Shown here piece by piece: positions 34,345-45,643 of a stretch of DNA of 64,000 bases. Positions within the stretch are counted from its first letter, which is position 1; every line of letters begins with the position of its first letter. Source of the stretch: Lindgomyces ingoldianus. Lineage: Eukaryota; Ascomycota; Dothideomycetes; Pleosporales; Lindgomycetaceae. The notes under the pieces were generated by a model. The model searched no databases. It was not told the DNA's origin and saw only the letters and a list, made by a program, of their open reading frames with translations. The translations under genes were made by a program, and so were the position numbers. Location of the stretch: assembly GCF_010093535.1 (NCBI RefSeq), contig NW_022985162.1:1524387-1588386 (forward strand), in the 5' to 3' direction.

Positions 34345-37300
34345 ATGGCGCCCTCCTCGACCGACACTCAGTGGTCGACAGCATTCGACACCGCACGTCG
34401 ACAGCGCCTTTTCCAGAGCCCGCCTACGGACCGCACCGCGTATCCCACCCTCGCCGCGACCGTTGCGCCGCACATCGATTCCTTCAACACCGTCTTCGCG
34501 AAAGGCGGGCTGCTTGAGCATGGCATTGGCGACATTGGCACCAAGATATTCCTCGACGGCGACCCTTATGCGCAACCGGGGCAGACCGGCGAGAGAAACC
34601 GCCTCCATGTCCGGATCCAGGACGTCTTCCTCGACAAGTCCGCCCTCCCCCAGTCAAACAAATTCGCGCTCAAGAACCGCACCATCTTCCCCGCAGAATG
34701 CAGAGAACGGCACGCCACCTACCGGGGCAAGCTGCGCGCCCGGATAGAGTGGAAGGTGGGCACTGGGGACTGGCAGGAGTCGGTGCGCGACCTGGGCTAT
34801 GTGCCTATTATGTTGAGGGTATGTTTTGCTCCCAGCTTTGCTCTCCAGTGTGGTCGCTGAATGTGCTCGTGACAGTCGAGCAAGTGTCATCTCGAGAACA
34901 TGACCCCGAACCAGCTAATGAAGGCGAAAGAAGAGACCGAGGAGCTCGGTGGATACTTCATCGTCAATGGCATTGAGAAGATAATCCGGATGCTGCTCGT
35001 GAATAGGCGTAACTATCCAATGGCTATCAAGCGGGGTGCTTTCACGAATCGTGGGCCCGGGTACACACCATACGGTATTCAAATCCGATGTGTGCGCCCC
35101 GACCAGACGTCACAGACCAATGCACTCCACTATCTGGGCGACGGTAATGTCAACCTAAGGTTTTCGTGGAGGAAGGCCGAATACTTGATACCGGCCGTGA
35201 TGGCTCTAAAAGCGCTAGTCGAGACGAATGACCGGGAGATTTTTGAGGGCATCGTCGGTGCAGCAGGCTCCCACGGCCTTGATGAGAAGCAGTTCGTGAC
35301 AGATCGTGTGGAATTACTCCTCCGCACATACAAGGTCTATGGGTTGCACTCGAAGGCAAAGACTAGAGCTTACCTCGGAGAAAAATTCAAGGTCGTCTTG
35401 CAGGTTCCCGAGGACATGAGCAACGAGGATGCCGGTACGGAGTTTTTGCGGAGGATCGTCTTGCCCCATCTAGGTTCCCACAATGTCACGGAAAGTCAAG
35501 ATGCCGACAAGTTCAGGATGCTCCTCTTCATGATCCGGAAGCTCTATGCTTTAGTGGAAGGAGAGTGCTCGGTTGACAACCCTGATGCGGTTCAACATCA
35601 GGAAGTACTGCTTGGTGGTCATCTCTTCGGCATGATCATGAAGGAGAAGTTAGATGAATGGCTAAATTCGCTACGATTGCCACTTCAAGATTGGGGGCGG
35701 AAGAATGATTGGCCCTCCTTTAAGTCCAACGAATTCCAGAGGGACTTTCTCCCCAAAATACTGAAACGAACCAACGAAAACGTCGGCCAAGCTTTGGAAT
35801 ACTTTTTGTCTACCGGAAACCTTGTCAGTCCCACTGGATTGGATCTGCAGCAGACCGCTGGCTTCACTGTGGTTGCAGAGAAGATCAATTTTTATCGGTT
35901 TATTAGTCACTTCCGAATGGTGCACAGAGGTGCATTTTTTGCTCAGCTGAAGACGACCACGGTAAGAAAACTACTCCCCGAAAGCTGGGGATTCTTGTGT
36001 CCTGTTCACACCCCTGATGGAGGCCCGTGCGGGTTACTCAACCATCTTGCGCACAAATGCAAGTTAGCCACACAGAGTGTCGAGGTTTCGGCGATCCCAG
36101 GACTGGTTGCTCAACTAGGAGTTTCGAGTAAATCCTCCGCATCCCTTGAGGCGAGTGTGGTGGTACAGCTCGACGGTCGGGTACTGGGTTTCTGCTCACC
36201 AAAGCAAGCCAAAGTCATTGGGGATACTCTACGGTATTGGAAAGTCGAAGGCTCGCATAATGTACCTCGAGAGCTTGAGATTGGATACATTCCGAATTCC
36301 AGTCGAGGCCAATATCCTGGAGTTTATATGTTCTCTCAAGCGGCGCGAATGTACCGACCTGTTAAATACCTACCCCTCGATAAACTGGACTACGTAGGAC
36401 CATTTGAGCAACCGTTCATGTCGATAGCGTGCACCGACCCAGAGGTCGTGTCAGGCGACTCCACACATGTTGAATATGACCCGACCAACATCTTGTCCAT
36501 TCTTGCCAACATGACGCCATTCTCTGATTTCAACCAATCCCCCAGAAACATGTACCAGTGTCAGATGGGAAAGCAGTCGATGGGGACTCCGGGAACGGCC
36601 TTGCGATACCGAACCGACAATAAGACCTACCGATTGCAAACTGGTCAGACGCCGGTTGTGCGACCACCTCTCCACAACGAATATGGCCTCGACAATTTCC
36701 CCAACGGAATGAATGCCGTTGTGGCTGTCATTTCGTATACAGGTTACGACATGGACGACGCTATGATCTTGAATAAGTCTGCCCATGAACGCGGCTTCGG
36801 CCACGGGACTATCTATAAGACGAAGGTCTGTGATCTAGAGGAGGGTTCGAGGAAACACAGATCTTCCAAGGCAATTACAAAACTATTCGGGTTTGCTCCA
36901 GATGGGGTCATTAGGGCCATTTGGAGGGAGAAACTGGATGACGACGGATTGCCTTTAATCGGAACCGAGCTAAAGTCGGGGGACATTATCGCTGCGTGGC
37001 ACACTGTTTCGTTTGACCCAGCGTCGGGTGAGTACATCAACCGTGACTCGGAAACCAACTTTTTCAAATACAAGGAAGACGAGGTTGCCTTTGTGGAAGA
37101 GGTCCGCATTATCGGCTCTGAATCCGGCACCGAGCCTTGCCAGAAAATCAGCATCAAGCTGCGCGTCCCACGTTCCCCTGTCATCGGCGACAAATTCTCC
37201 TCCCGTCATGGACAGAAAGGTGTGTGTTCGCAGAAATGGCCTGCAGTCGACATGCCCTTTTCCGAATCCGGCATTCAGCCTGACATCATCATCAACCCGC

Positions 37301-38025
37301 ACGCTTTCCCGTCTCGAATGACTATCGGTATGTTCGTCGAGTCACTGGCCGGAAAATCAGGCGCACTGCATGGACTGGCGCAGGATTCAACTCCATTCCG
37401 CTTCGACGAGCAGAACACGGCGGTGGACTACTTCGGCCACCAACTCATGAAAGCCGGGTTTAATTACTACGGCAACGAACCTATGTACAGCGGTATCACG
37501 GGCCAGGAACTCGCTGCTGATATTTACATGGGTGTGGTATACTACCAGCGTTTGCGTCACATGGTCAACGATAAATATCAAGTTAGAACTACGGGTCCAA
37601 TCAACCAGCTCACCGGTCAACCCATTAAGGGAAGGAAGAAAGGTGGTGGTATTCGTGTTGGAGAAATGGAGCGCGATGCTTTACTCGCCCATGGCACTGC
37701 CTTCTTGCTCCAGGATCGTTTAATGAATTGCTCGGATTACACGAAAGCAGCCATTTGTCGAGCGTGTGGTAGTTTCTTGTCTACAGCACCGACGGTTGGC
37801 GAGTATGAGAGGAAGAAGAAGGGGAGTCCGACGGTCCGATGTAGACGGTGTTCGAGGCTAGCTGAGGGCGTTGAGAGTAAGAGTGAGGTTTGGGCGGATG
37901 GGCAGGGATTAAGGTATACTGGGGGGGACGATGTGGCCGTTGTGGCAGTGCCGGGAGTGCTTAAGTATCTCGATGTTGAGTTAGCGAGTATGGGGATCAG
38001 ACTCAAATTCAAGGTTGAGCCCTGA
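34345..38025 (+). CDS. RPA135: DNA-directed RNA polymerase I subunit RPA135 (second-largest)
   Basis: Second-largest core subunit of RNA polymerase I, which makes the large rRNA precursor in the nucleolus. Two exons, 34345-34818 and 34876-38025, give 1207 residues, the usual length (about 1200). The 57-base intron (GTATGT...GACAG) joins VPIMLR to SSKCHLENMTP. Domains in order: protrusion with GGYFIVNGIEKIIRML, lobe, fork loop with FRMVHRGAFF and GFLCPVHTPDGGPCGLLNHL, hybrid-binding region with GYDMDDAMILNKSA and VIGDKFSSRHGQKGV, then the anchor with MTIGMFVESLAGK. C-terminal zinc ligands CRACG and CRRC are visible near the end. Divergent from arl8. Confidence 0.97.
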
Positions 38026-38262
38026 GGAGAATGGCAGCCTAGTTAGTTGATGTAGCATTATCTGGCGTATGGAAAAAATAAAGGGTTTGGAAGGGCTAGC
38101 GGCGTACAGTTCACGAATACCAAAAGTTAACATCGCATGGAAATATCCTCATTCAAGGAGTGAAGGAAGCCATTTGAAGGTCTAGTATTTTGAGGAACGT
38201 ATGGAAGGGTCGTAAGAATCGTTTTGAGGAGAAGAGTTGGAATGTAACCGTTTGAGTGAGAG

Positions 38263-38291
38263 CAGCGTTTCCAACAGGAAGTAGTACGATT
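38263..38291 (+). repeat. Inverted repeat copy A
   Basis: 29 bases that match the reverse complement of 38894-38922 at 28 of 29 positions. Downstream, a further weaker match (ATACTTTTG...CACCT) continues after a gap of about 45 bases, so copy A looks like an internally deleted version of a longer element. Confidence 0.7.
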
Positions 38292-38893
38292 GATACTTTT
38301 GCTCCACCTACGATCACGTGAGGCAAACAAACGTAACTACATTTTTAACTGTTACAATTCAATTAATGAGGCTTAAAAGTGAGCAGTATACGATTAAGGT
38401 AGACTTTTTTGAGCTTGCAGTCTCTGACGCGCGTGAGGGCCGGGGGAGCGTGTTTGTGCCACTATTTACGTGTCAGTGTCCTTAGAGCTTGCCCTGTACT
38501 ACAACAACCTTAGACGACCTTATCATAGCAAAAGATGACAGTCCCTTGTATGGGGAGATGGCACAGAGCCTTCAGCGGGGGGAAAAGGACAGTTACTTGT
38601 GACCGTAATCATCTCTCAGGCTCTACAATTAAAGCTTTGCAACTCTAGAAGAACTAGCTACGTTATAAGGTTGTTTTTAGTAAATTAAATAACCTCGCGT
38701 GCCATATTAAGAGTAAGGGGGACCCTGCTACTCTAAAAGCTTCAACAGTTACGTCGTAACTTTTAGTAAAAAGTTGAGAAGTACAAGCAGCTTCAATCAA
38801 ACCGTAACTCAATCGTATTGACCCCTGCTGTCAGGTGAAGCAAACAAAAGTATATGATAAGTGAGACGTAACTTGTCTAGAAAGCCTGAGTCG

Positions 38894-38922
38894 AATCGTA
38901 CTACTTCCTGATGGAAACGCTG
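38894..38922 (-). repeat. Inverted repeat copy B
   Basis: Partner of the copy at 38263-38291. On the minus strand it lies in an open frame reading LTQRFHQEVVRFDSGFLD, and copy A in the matching frame reads QRFQQEVVRLILLLH. This hints that both derive from a once-coding sequence, perhaps a mobile element. No family could be named. Confidence 0.65.
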
Positions 38923-39634
38923 AGTGAGAGATAGTTGAAGCAATTGATCAATTAGGACTATTCCTGTGCCAAGGGGGTTAAGCAAGAGGGAGCGAAGCAG
39001 GAAGAATATCCGGCTAGAGGACTCACCTTGTGTACTCAAATATAGCGCAGGGAATTAGTGTAGGACACAAAATCGTGCTTGTGGAAGTATTTACGAATCT
39101 GAAATGTCCATGACGTCAAGGTTCCGTCGTTCGCGTTGCTCAAGTCAGACCCCACTTCTATCGATACCTATAGCGACCGCGATCTAGTAAATGCGATGCC
39201 AACCGGCAGGGACTGGGGATCCTGGATTTAGGTGTACCACTTAATTGTTTTCTTTGCCATTCAATTCTAGGACTCGATTTCGCAATTGCCGGGTTTACAT
39301 AGCCCAAGAATGACTAGGCATTTCAAGAAGTTCACTAATGAACAGGAATAGGAAAGAACCTATAGATGGAATTGCAATGGCATTTTTGATAGATATCCAG
39401 CTGCTCTACACAGTAACGGTCGAGTTGAGTAGTACAGCCTGCGGGACTCAAAGGTGAACGTTTGCGAACGAAAAAAAATTGCCGGCTCCGGCCCATATGT
39501 CTGAACGGGAAAATCAATATCGCTGTTCTGAAGATGAGACCAGTTGCCCCCGCCCTGGTTCGTAGAATATCCTAGATGATAAAACAACTTTTGAGGTACC
39601 TTCTCCGATGCGTCGTATATATCGTGCCTGTAGA

Positions 39635-41461
39635 TCAGACTTCAACTGCCTCGTCTGCCTTGTCCTCAAGACTAGCCTTCTTCATCTCTTCGGCAGCATC
39701 GGCCTCTGCATCTTTCTCTTGTTGAAGCTCAGCGGCAGCTGAGACTGAGTCACCATTAATGCCTTGGTTCTTCTCGGCAGGCTTTCGGTGTGTGTCCTTA
39801 CTTCCGTGATCTGCTTCCGAGCCCTCGGTCTCAAGACGGTCGATCTCTTTCTGTGCTTTGGCAATGTTCTAGATGCAAATTAGAAATTGAAATGTAGTAG
39901 GCCTTTGTCAAAACTCACCTCTTTCGTCTTTCGGTCCTGGTCTTCCCTCCAGTGTTTCAGCTTCGCTTGAAGCTTCTCAACGACGGAGGGAACATCTGCT
40001 TGGCTAGAAGGAGCATCAACGCTTACTTTAGCGAGCTCTTCAATGACGCCAATGCTGAGGTTGAATTTGCCTTCAGCGGGAGCCGATGGAGCAGCGCCGC
40101 CCTTCTTCCCCTTTTTACCTTTCTTTCCGCCTCCACCGACGAAGTAGTCCTCCTCGTCGTCTTTCTTCATAACCTTCATTCCCTTTAGTCCAGAGTTATC
40201 GACCGTTCGTTGTGCAGATGCAGCAAACTTGCTAGGGCCTGTCATCTCCTTTGCAGGCAGTGCAGATGGGTCAAAGAACCGGATCAGACCCTCGGCGGTT
40301 AGAATCTCGTCGTGGTAAGCAGGGGCGCTAGCTTCCTCGAGGCGCTTGTTGGCAGTCTCTCTCCGTTTGCTCGCCTCCCACTCCAAGCGCTCTTGGCGGT
40401 GTTTCTCTCGTCGCGCCTGTTTGGCCTGATATTCGTAGTCTGCGAAAGCACGTTTTTGCTGGTAATATGCGTCCTTCAGCTGCTTCATCGCTGAAAACTT
40501 CTCCTGCTGCTCAGCACGAGCTTTGTCTGTTTGGTCTCTAAGAGCCTTCATGTTCTTGAAAGCTTCGTCTTGCTCGCCTTTAAGGCCGTCCAATTCCTTT
40601 TGTAGAGCGGTGTACTTCTCGTTGAGTGCCTTTTGTTCTGGATCGTCGAGCTGCTTCTTCTGTTCTGATATTTGGTTCTTCAAGTCGTCAATAGCTTTCT
40701 GTTGAGCATCGAATCCAGAGAAGTTCTTGCGGGCCTTGTTGAGTGAGGAGATCTCTGAAAGGGCCTTCTTCTCGTCTACCAGCTTCATAGTGCCTGTGTC
40801 GACCTGCTTCTGTAGCCGGGAAATTTCTCGGTCAACGTCCTCGACGGACTTAAAGTTGACACGGCCGCGGGCGGTCTTGAGCTCGTTCATACGGGATTTG
40901 AGCTGCTCGTCGAGCTTTTTGATCTTTTCATGGACAGCATTTCGAGACGACTTGTTGCCCTGTTGTGTCTGTCGGATCGCACCAAGCTCGCTCTTCAGTT
41001 CTTGTTGCCGTTTCGCATTGGGTGAGTCCTTGTTGTTGGGACGGGCGAGGTCGAATTTAGCTTTGACTGCATTCTGTGGGCAGAGTCAGCAGAGTCAGCC
41101 AAATGTAGCAAAGGTGGAGTGGACTCGTTCTGCGAGGAACCAACATAGCGGCCGGAAACAGGCAGAATCTCGGGTGCTTGAAGATTGACGAACGCCCAGG
41201 TCCATCATTAGAGGATCTTGATGCGAGGGGTAGGTGGTGCGGTGAGGCGGGGGTGGAAATTCGGAGGATTTGAGGCAAAGTAATAGGTAGAGAAATGCCT
41301 ACAAACTTCTGCTGAGCAGCGGCATGCTCTTTCTCAGCCTTGGCGAGCTCCTCCTTGTAAGTCTCCTCGTCTGGCTTCTCTGGCTTGACAACCTGCTGCT
41401 TGCCTTTAGGAACATCGGTGGTGGCCACTTTAGCAGCTGAAGGAGTCGCGACGTCAGCCAT
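39635..41461 (-). CDS. BFR1: Nuclear segregation protein Bfr1
   Basis: RNA-associated coiled-coil protein; yeast Bfr1 binds polysomes and mRNPs at the ER and affects secretion and ploidy. Three exons give 515 residues: 41461-41303, 41073-39919 and 39868-39635. Introns are 229 bases (GTAGGC...CACAG) and 50 bases (GTGAGT...CTAG). After a short Lys/Glu-rich start, residues about 30-270 form long charged helices with NAVKAKFDLARP, RGRVNFKSVEDVDREI and many heptad-like stretches. A conserved AEGLIRFFDPSAL segment follows (about 290), then a Gly/Lys-rich GKKGKKGKKGG patch (about 350). The C-terminus is acidic and low in complexity. The start is the ATG at 41461. Divergent from HEM4 with 284 bases between starts. 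Confidence 0.9.
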
Positions 41462-41745
41462 GGCGGCGCTCAGCAGTGTGGTGTTATGATGGAGTAGAAT
41501 CTGGCGAGATGCCGGGGGTTGTTGGTGGGTTGGTGCGGGCAATTGGAGCTCGGTGGGTATCGAGCGAGGTTGTGTGCAGGCCTTCGTGCGACGTCTCTGG
41601 AATATATTCGTCGTCTACGAAAAGTAACTTTTCCCGACCAGTCTTAGCCGCGCGCTTGAGCCCTATTGTGACCCGGGTCCCTCGCTAATCGGACTTTCAT
41701 CACCAACACCCGTCACTAGTGAACTCTACAACATTTTATTCAGTC
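41462..41745. promoter_or_regulatory. Shared 284-bp divergent promoter region of BFR1 and HEM4
   Basis: Only 284 bases separate the two start codons, so the genes almost certainly share promoter sequence. The segment is free of long frames. No specific factor site could be called. Confidence 0.55.
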
Positions 41746-42669
41746 ATGGCTGATGCCACGCGGGGGAAAATTCCTATCCTGCTTCTAAAGACGAAGTCGG
41801 CCCCCACCGATGCTTATGAGGAGTTCTTTTCCAGCTTCGATGATGGCCGCTACAAGCCAGTGTTCGTGCCAGTCCTGGCACACCGCTTTCAGCAGGACGC
41901 TCTGGACCAGGTACGAAACTATATTACAGGTCAGGGCTTTGTTCCTGGTGTCGATGGTGGGCTGCAAAAGTATGGCGCCCTCATCTTCACCTCCCAACGT
42001 GCCGTCGAGGCCTTCACCCAGGTCGTGGAGGACATTCGAAGTGTCAGCTCTTATTCCTTGGATGAACTTCTGCCGGAAAGCATTCCACTTTACGCTGTGG
42101 GCCCTGCTACCGCACGCGGTCTTAGGGCACTAAAGTTGCCATGCCCCATCCTAGGCGAAGAGACCGGCAACGGAGATGCTCTTTCGTCGTTCATCCTTGA
42201 GCATTATAACAGCTTGCACCTTGGCTCCACAAAACCAGCAATCCTGTTTCTGGTGGGCGACAAGAGAAGGGACATAATTCCAAAGACGCTCCAATCAGAT
42301 AGCCTCCCACCGGAGAGACGGTCGGAGGTCGACGAGCTTGTTACATATGACACCGGAGAAATGCAGTCTTTCAAATCTGACTTCTCGGCTCTCTGGGCGA
42401 AGAACAGGGATAGTGGAGCAGGCCGCCAATGGGTGGTTGTCTTTTCCCCAACTGGGTGCAGAGCTATGTTAGAAAGCTTAGACTTGCTGGACAGGGAAAC
42501 TGGACAAGCTAAGACCGATACCGCTCCTAGAGATATTCTGATTGCGACGATTGGGCCTACGACGCGCGATTACCTGAACCGCGAGTTTGCTTTCTTGCCT
42601 GACGTTTGCGCCGAAACCCCAACCCCAGAGGGCGTTGGAAATGGCATCGAAATGTTTAAAGAGATGTAA
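41746..42669 (+). CDS. HEM4: Uroporphyrinogen-III synthase
   Basis: Fourth step of heme synthesis: closes hydroxymethylbilane with inversion of ring D to give uroporphyrinogen III, in the cytosol. One exon of 307 residues, close to yeast Hem4 (275) with some longer loops. The start is the ATG at 41746 (MADATRGKIPIL); there is no earlier ATG in this frame. Seen family features: an N-terminal ILLLKTKS strand, then ALIFTSQRAVEAF, PLYAVGPATARGLRAL, the central LFLVGDKRRDIIPKTL, and in the last third VVVFSPTGCRAMLE and ILIATIGPTTRDYL. The two-lobe layout with the SQRAVEAF and FSPTGC signatures is clear even though overall identity in this family is low. Confidence 0.92.
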   Translation: MADATRGKIPILLLKTKSAPTDAYEEFFSSFDDGRYKPVFVPVLAHRFQQDALDQVRNYITGQGFVPGVDGGLQKYGALIFTSQRAVEAFTQVVEDIRSVSSYSLDELLPESIPLYAVGPATARGLRALKLPCPILGEETGNGDALSSFILEHYNSLHLGSTKPAILFLVGDKRRDIIPKTLQSDSLPPERRSEVDELVTYDTGEMQSFKSDFSALWAKNRDSGAGRQWVVVFSPTGCRAMLESLDLLDRETGQAKTDTAPRDILIATIGPTTRDYLNREFAFLPDVCAETPTPEGVGNGIEMFKEM

Positions 42670-43145
42670 AAATAGATCAGGAGCGTTAAGATACCCTCGT
42701 GGTGTTACGGTATAGTGTACCCTAAGTTTCGACTAAAAATATATGCATAAGTGCACGCTTTGTGCACATAAGATGGGTTTCGCAAGGCTACAAGAGATAG
42801 AAAGAACTGGCACTGTATGCCCTTTATATCAAAAATCTGTGCAAACAAATAGGGTTTAAAGATCCGGAATCAACCGAACGCGAACTTACTCAAACGCGAT
42901 GACTACGGTAGGCTAAGTTCGCGTCGTCCAAATTGGGCAATCATCTTGACCATGACGTCACTCATACATATCCCAAACACGTGCTAGTTACGAGGAAATG
43001 CACTAAAAGGGTGAGTGAGGACCTAGCTACAAGCTCCTCTGATTCTATTTCCTCATATATTCCCTCAATTGAACGATCTTGAACATCTGACGTGAGTTGT
43101 TGCCCTCCCAAAGTGTCGAACCAACTCAGCTCGTGGGCAAACATC
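42670..43145. other. Intergenic, 476 bp
   Basis: Lies between HEM4 and the pseudogene. Holds the HEM4 3' end and possibly the former promoter of the decayed gene. No other signal seen. Confidence 0.4.
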
Positions 43146-44523
43146 ATGACTGGAAGACACTCATCCGCCCGCATCACTGCAAACACCAGCCCCGACCAAA
43201 AGGAGAAGGCGGCAGCTGGAACAAAGAGAAAGCCCAAGAACACTTCGTCGCCAGATTCGAAAAGCGGAAGAAAAGCTGTCCGAAAGAAGCAAGCGGCCAT
43301 TGAAGAGGACGATCACAGGCGATGAGGGCAAACATGTAACAGCAAGCGTTGAAATGACAGAGGATTCAGTAAATAGCAAAGACCCCGGAGAAGAAGATTC
43401 CGAATACGTGACAGATGGTGGTGTTAGTGAAACCGAGGTGCAGAATGAGGGAATCGACAATCCAGAGAAGCCTTCTAACGAAGCAAGCAAGGGTGGGGCG
43501 AATGGAAACGGAGTAGTAGAGGAGACGTCTTCTCGCGAAAAGAAGACCGCCTCTAATATTATAGAGAAGGAGTTCATATACTTCTTCACGCTTAACCGTG
43601 TTGGAATTGAGCAGGCGCAGAGCGTTGGTAAGCGCATACGGCTCCACAATCAAGGGCTGGTTATTGACACAGCATTTAGGTAATCTTCAACGTACATACT
43701 TTGTCCTACGACCTTTGCCTGCTGGAGTCAAGTTGGGTGATGGAGCCCTCCCGGATCTGAAAAACAACCGTCTGTTCGCTCTGCCCAAGAAAGTCCTTCC
43801 AAGGAGTCGTAGTGATCAGTTTATGGCTTTTGTTAAAAAGGCAAAAACTACCATCCAAGGCCTGAAGGGAATTTTTTTTCCAAGGCTCAGAGTATGGAAC
43901 TTAGACTTCAGGTTCTGGTCGCAATGCCCCTGTCACGACTGTTGCCGAGGGCGTCTATGATCTTAAGCGCACTGAGTATCGGACCATTCATCTTGTCTAC
44001 GCGACGATTATCCCATCTAAGTTGGGCGAGGTTCAGCAGGATCTAGACGTCCGTGCTCGAGGCAGTTTTATCATCAGTGTGAACAGTCCTGAACTACCTG
44101 GTCCTGCAAGCGCTAGATTACCTTAAGCCCCTAGATTCCCAAAGAGTACACGCCCTATCAATAACAGGATTTCCATACCGATATCTTCCCGTAGAATCAT
44201 CAAAGAGTTCCGTGGCCTAGCTTGGGCTGAGTTCATACCAAAGTATCTCGACTACGCCAACTGCCAAATCCATCTGATTGGTGAGAACATTTAGAAGGCT
44301 GTTGAACCTACCATGAAGGACAAAAAGCACCAGAAGGAAACTCCTACTGAAGAGATTGAACAGCTCAAGCATGAGGATGGGCTTCGGACTCAAAATCTCC
44401 ATGGTAAGTATATTAGGGTCCGTAACTGAACAAGTCACTGACCACCCTGGAGGCGACGACTCTGTCTTTGACAATCTTCAGATAAACAAGAAGGATTACC
44501 CCCAGGTTCCAACTACTTGGTAA
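43146..44523 (+). pseudogene. Decayed copy of a fungal conserved family (often annotated BTB-domain transcription factor)
   Basis: A broken gene, readable in pieces. It starts with an ATG at 43146 and a Lys-rich N-terminus (to about 43310), then shifts frame. The next frame reads EKEFIYFF...VGIEQAQSV and joins, through a still usable 52-base intron (43628-43679, GTAAGC...TTTAG), to LQRTYFVLRPLPAGVKLG and FALPKKVLPRSRSDQF. A second frameshift falls at the T8 run 43871-43879. The following frame reads VAEGVYDLKR...IIPSKLGEV and KEFRGLAW but is cut by stops at 43902, 44124 and 44292, ending KKDYPQVPTTW before a stop at 44521-44523. The order of blocks matches a family I recall from other Pezizomycotina; the name comes from database habit, and I see no BTB domain here. 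At least two frameshifts and three stops argue for a true pseudogene. Confidence 0.72.
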
Positions 44524-45643
44524 CCTAAACCGGATAGACCCACAAAGATGGTGGATCTTCAAAAACTCTCTCTTTCTCTGCGGTGTTTTATTCATGAGTG
44601 GCTAGCGCTCCGATTTCGGATAATTGGGATCACATATCGAATTGTCTGCGAAAGAGGCTGGGTAGGGCAATATCGACGACATCAACTGATCTGTGAGTGA
44701 GTGCTCAGGTCTCTGGCTACATATGATGCGTCGGTGGACGCACTTAACTAGCTCATAAATTCCAATCCCGATCTCTATTAGCCCCTCCATCCTAACTTCA
44801 CTTTTTCACCTTCTTGTTCTGATAGACAGTGAATTCTTGGCTTATCTTCCCTCAAGGAAAGCTAATCTAACTGTCGTGGTGAGTGGCTTCATTCACTCTT
44901 GTTCTCAACTCTTGCACTCTTCTAGCTTACGCCGCCACACCCCTTTCGTTCTCATTTCTCATCTTCCTTTCTTCCCTCCATCAACCGCTGCTAGTATTAT
45001 TACACTTGCGATTGGCAGGTCGTCCCTACTAAATACGATAGAACTGTAGGAAAGGTATCGGTTAGACAAAATGTGCATCTCATATTATTGTAGATTTCTT
45101 GATTCTGAGCAGACAATTTCGAGTTGTGCTTGCAATGAGGTCGTACAAATTGCCAGTTCGGGCTAGTTCTGAAGCTAACTGTTTCTGGAACCGGCAACAA
45201 GGTCGTTGTTATTATACTAACAACTGGATCGACATGCATTTCAAGACCAACGAACTTGCTTTCAGATTCATTAATATGTTGGAAAGTTCGGAAATCGAGG
45301 TTTTCACGCTGAAATTTTGGAAATTTGCTGTTGGACTAGTATAGACTTCTGTCGATAGGATTTATTGGCCGAATTCTACGATATTGAAATCCAGTTGCCT
45401 TTAGGTTTGCAATTCCACTTAAAGCTAACACATTGCGTACCAGAACATCTGCACGTCTCAAACCATCCAGTCCCACCCAGTGGACTTTGAAGGTACAAAG
45501 TGAACGGCGCCGATCGATGGCTCGCACGTGCCGTCGCGTCGCACTATCCCCCATTCAGCTACCTCCACGTCTTGCTTCTAGACCACAACTTAACTTCCGC
45601 ACCAGCGTGTAAAGTCGCCCCTCCTATAATCCTTCACGACACA
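44524..45643. other. Intergenic, no supportable gene
   Basis: About 1.1 kb between the pseudogene and the acetyltransferase gene. Pyrimidine-rich stretches at about 44880-44990 and 45535-45635 may be part of the acetyltransferase promoter and leader. Frames are short and lack domains. Confidence 0.45.

Larger units (their letters stand above)
38026..39634. other. Intergenic with an inverted repeat pair
   Basis: About 1.6 kb between the 3' ends of RPA135 and BFR1. It has no supportable gene. It contains two nearly identical 29-base segments in opposite orientation about 600 bases apart, listed separately, which suggests remains of a repeat or mobile element. Confidence 0.5.
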
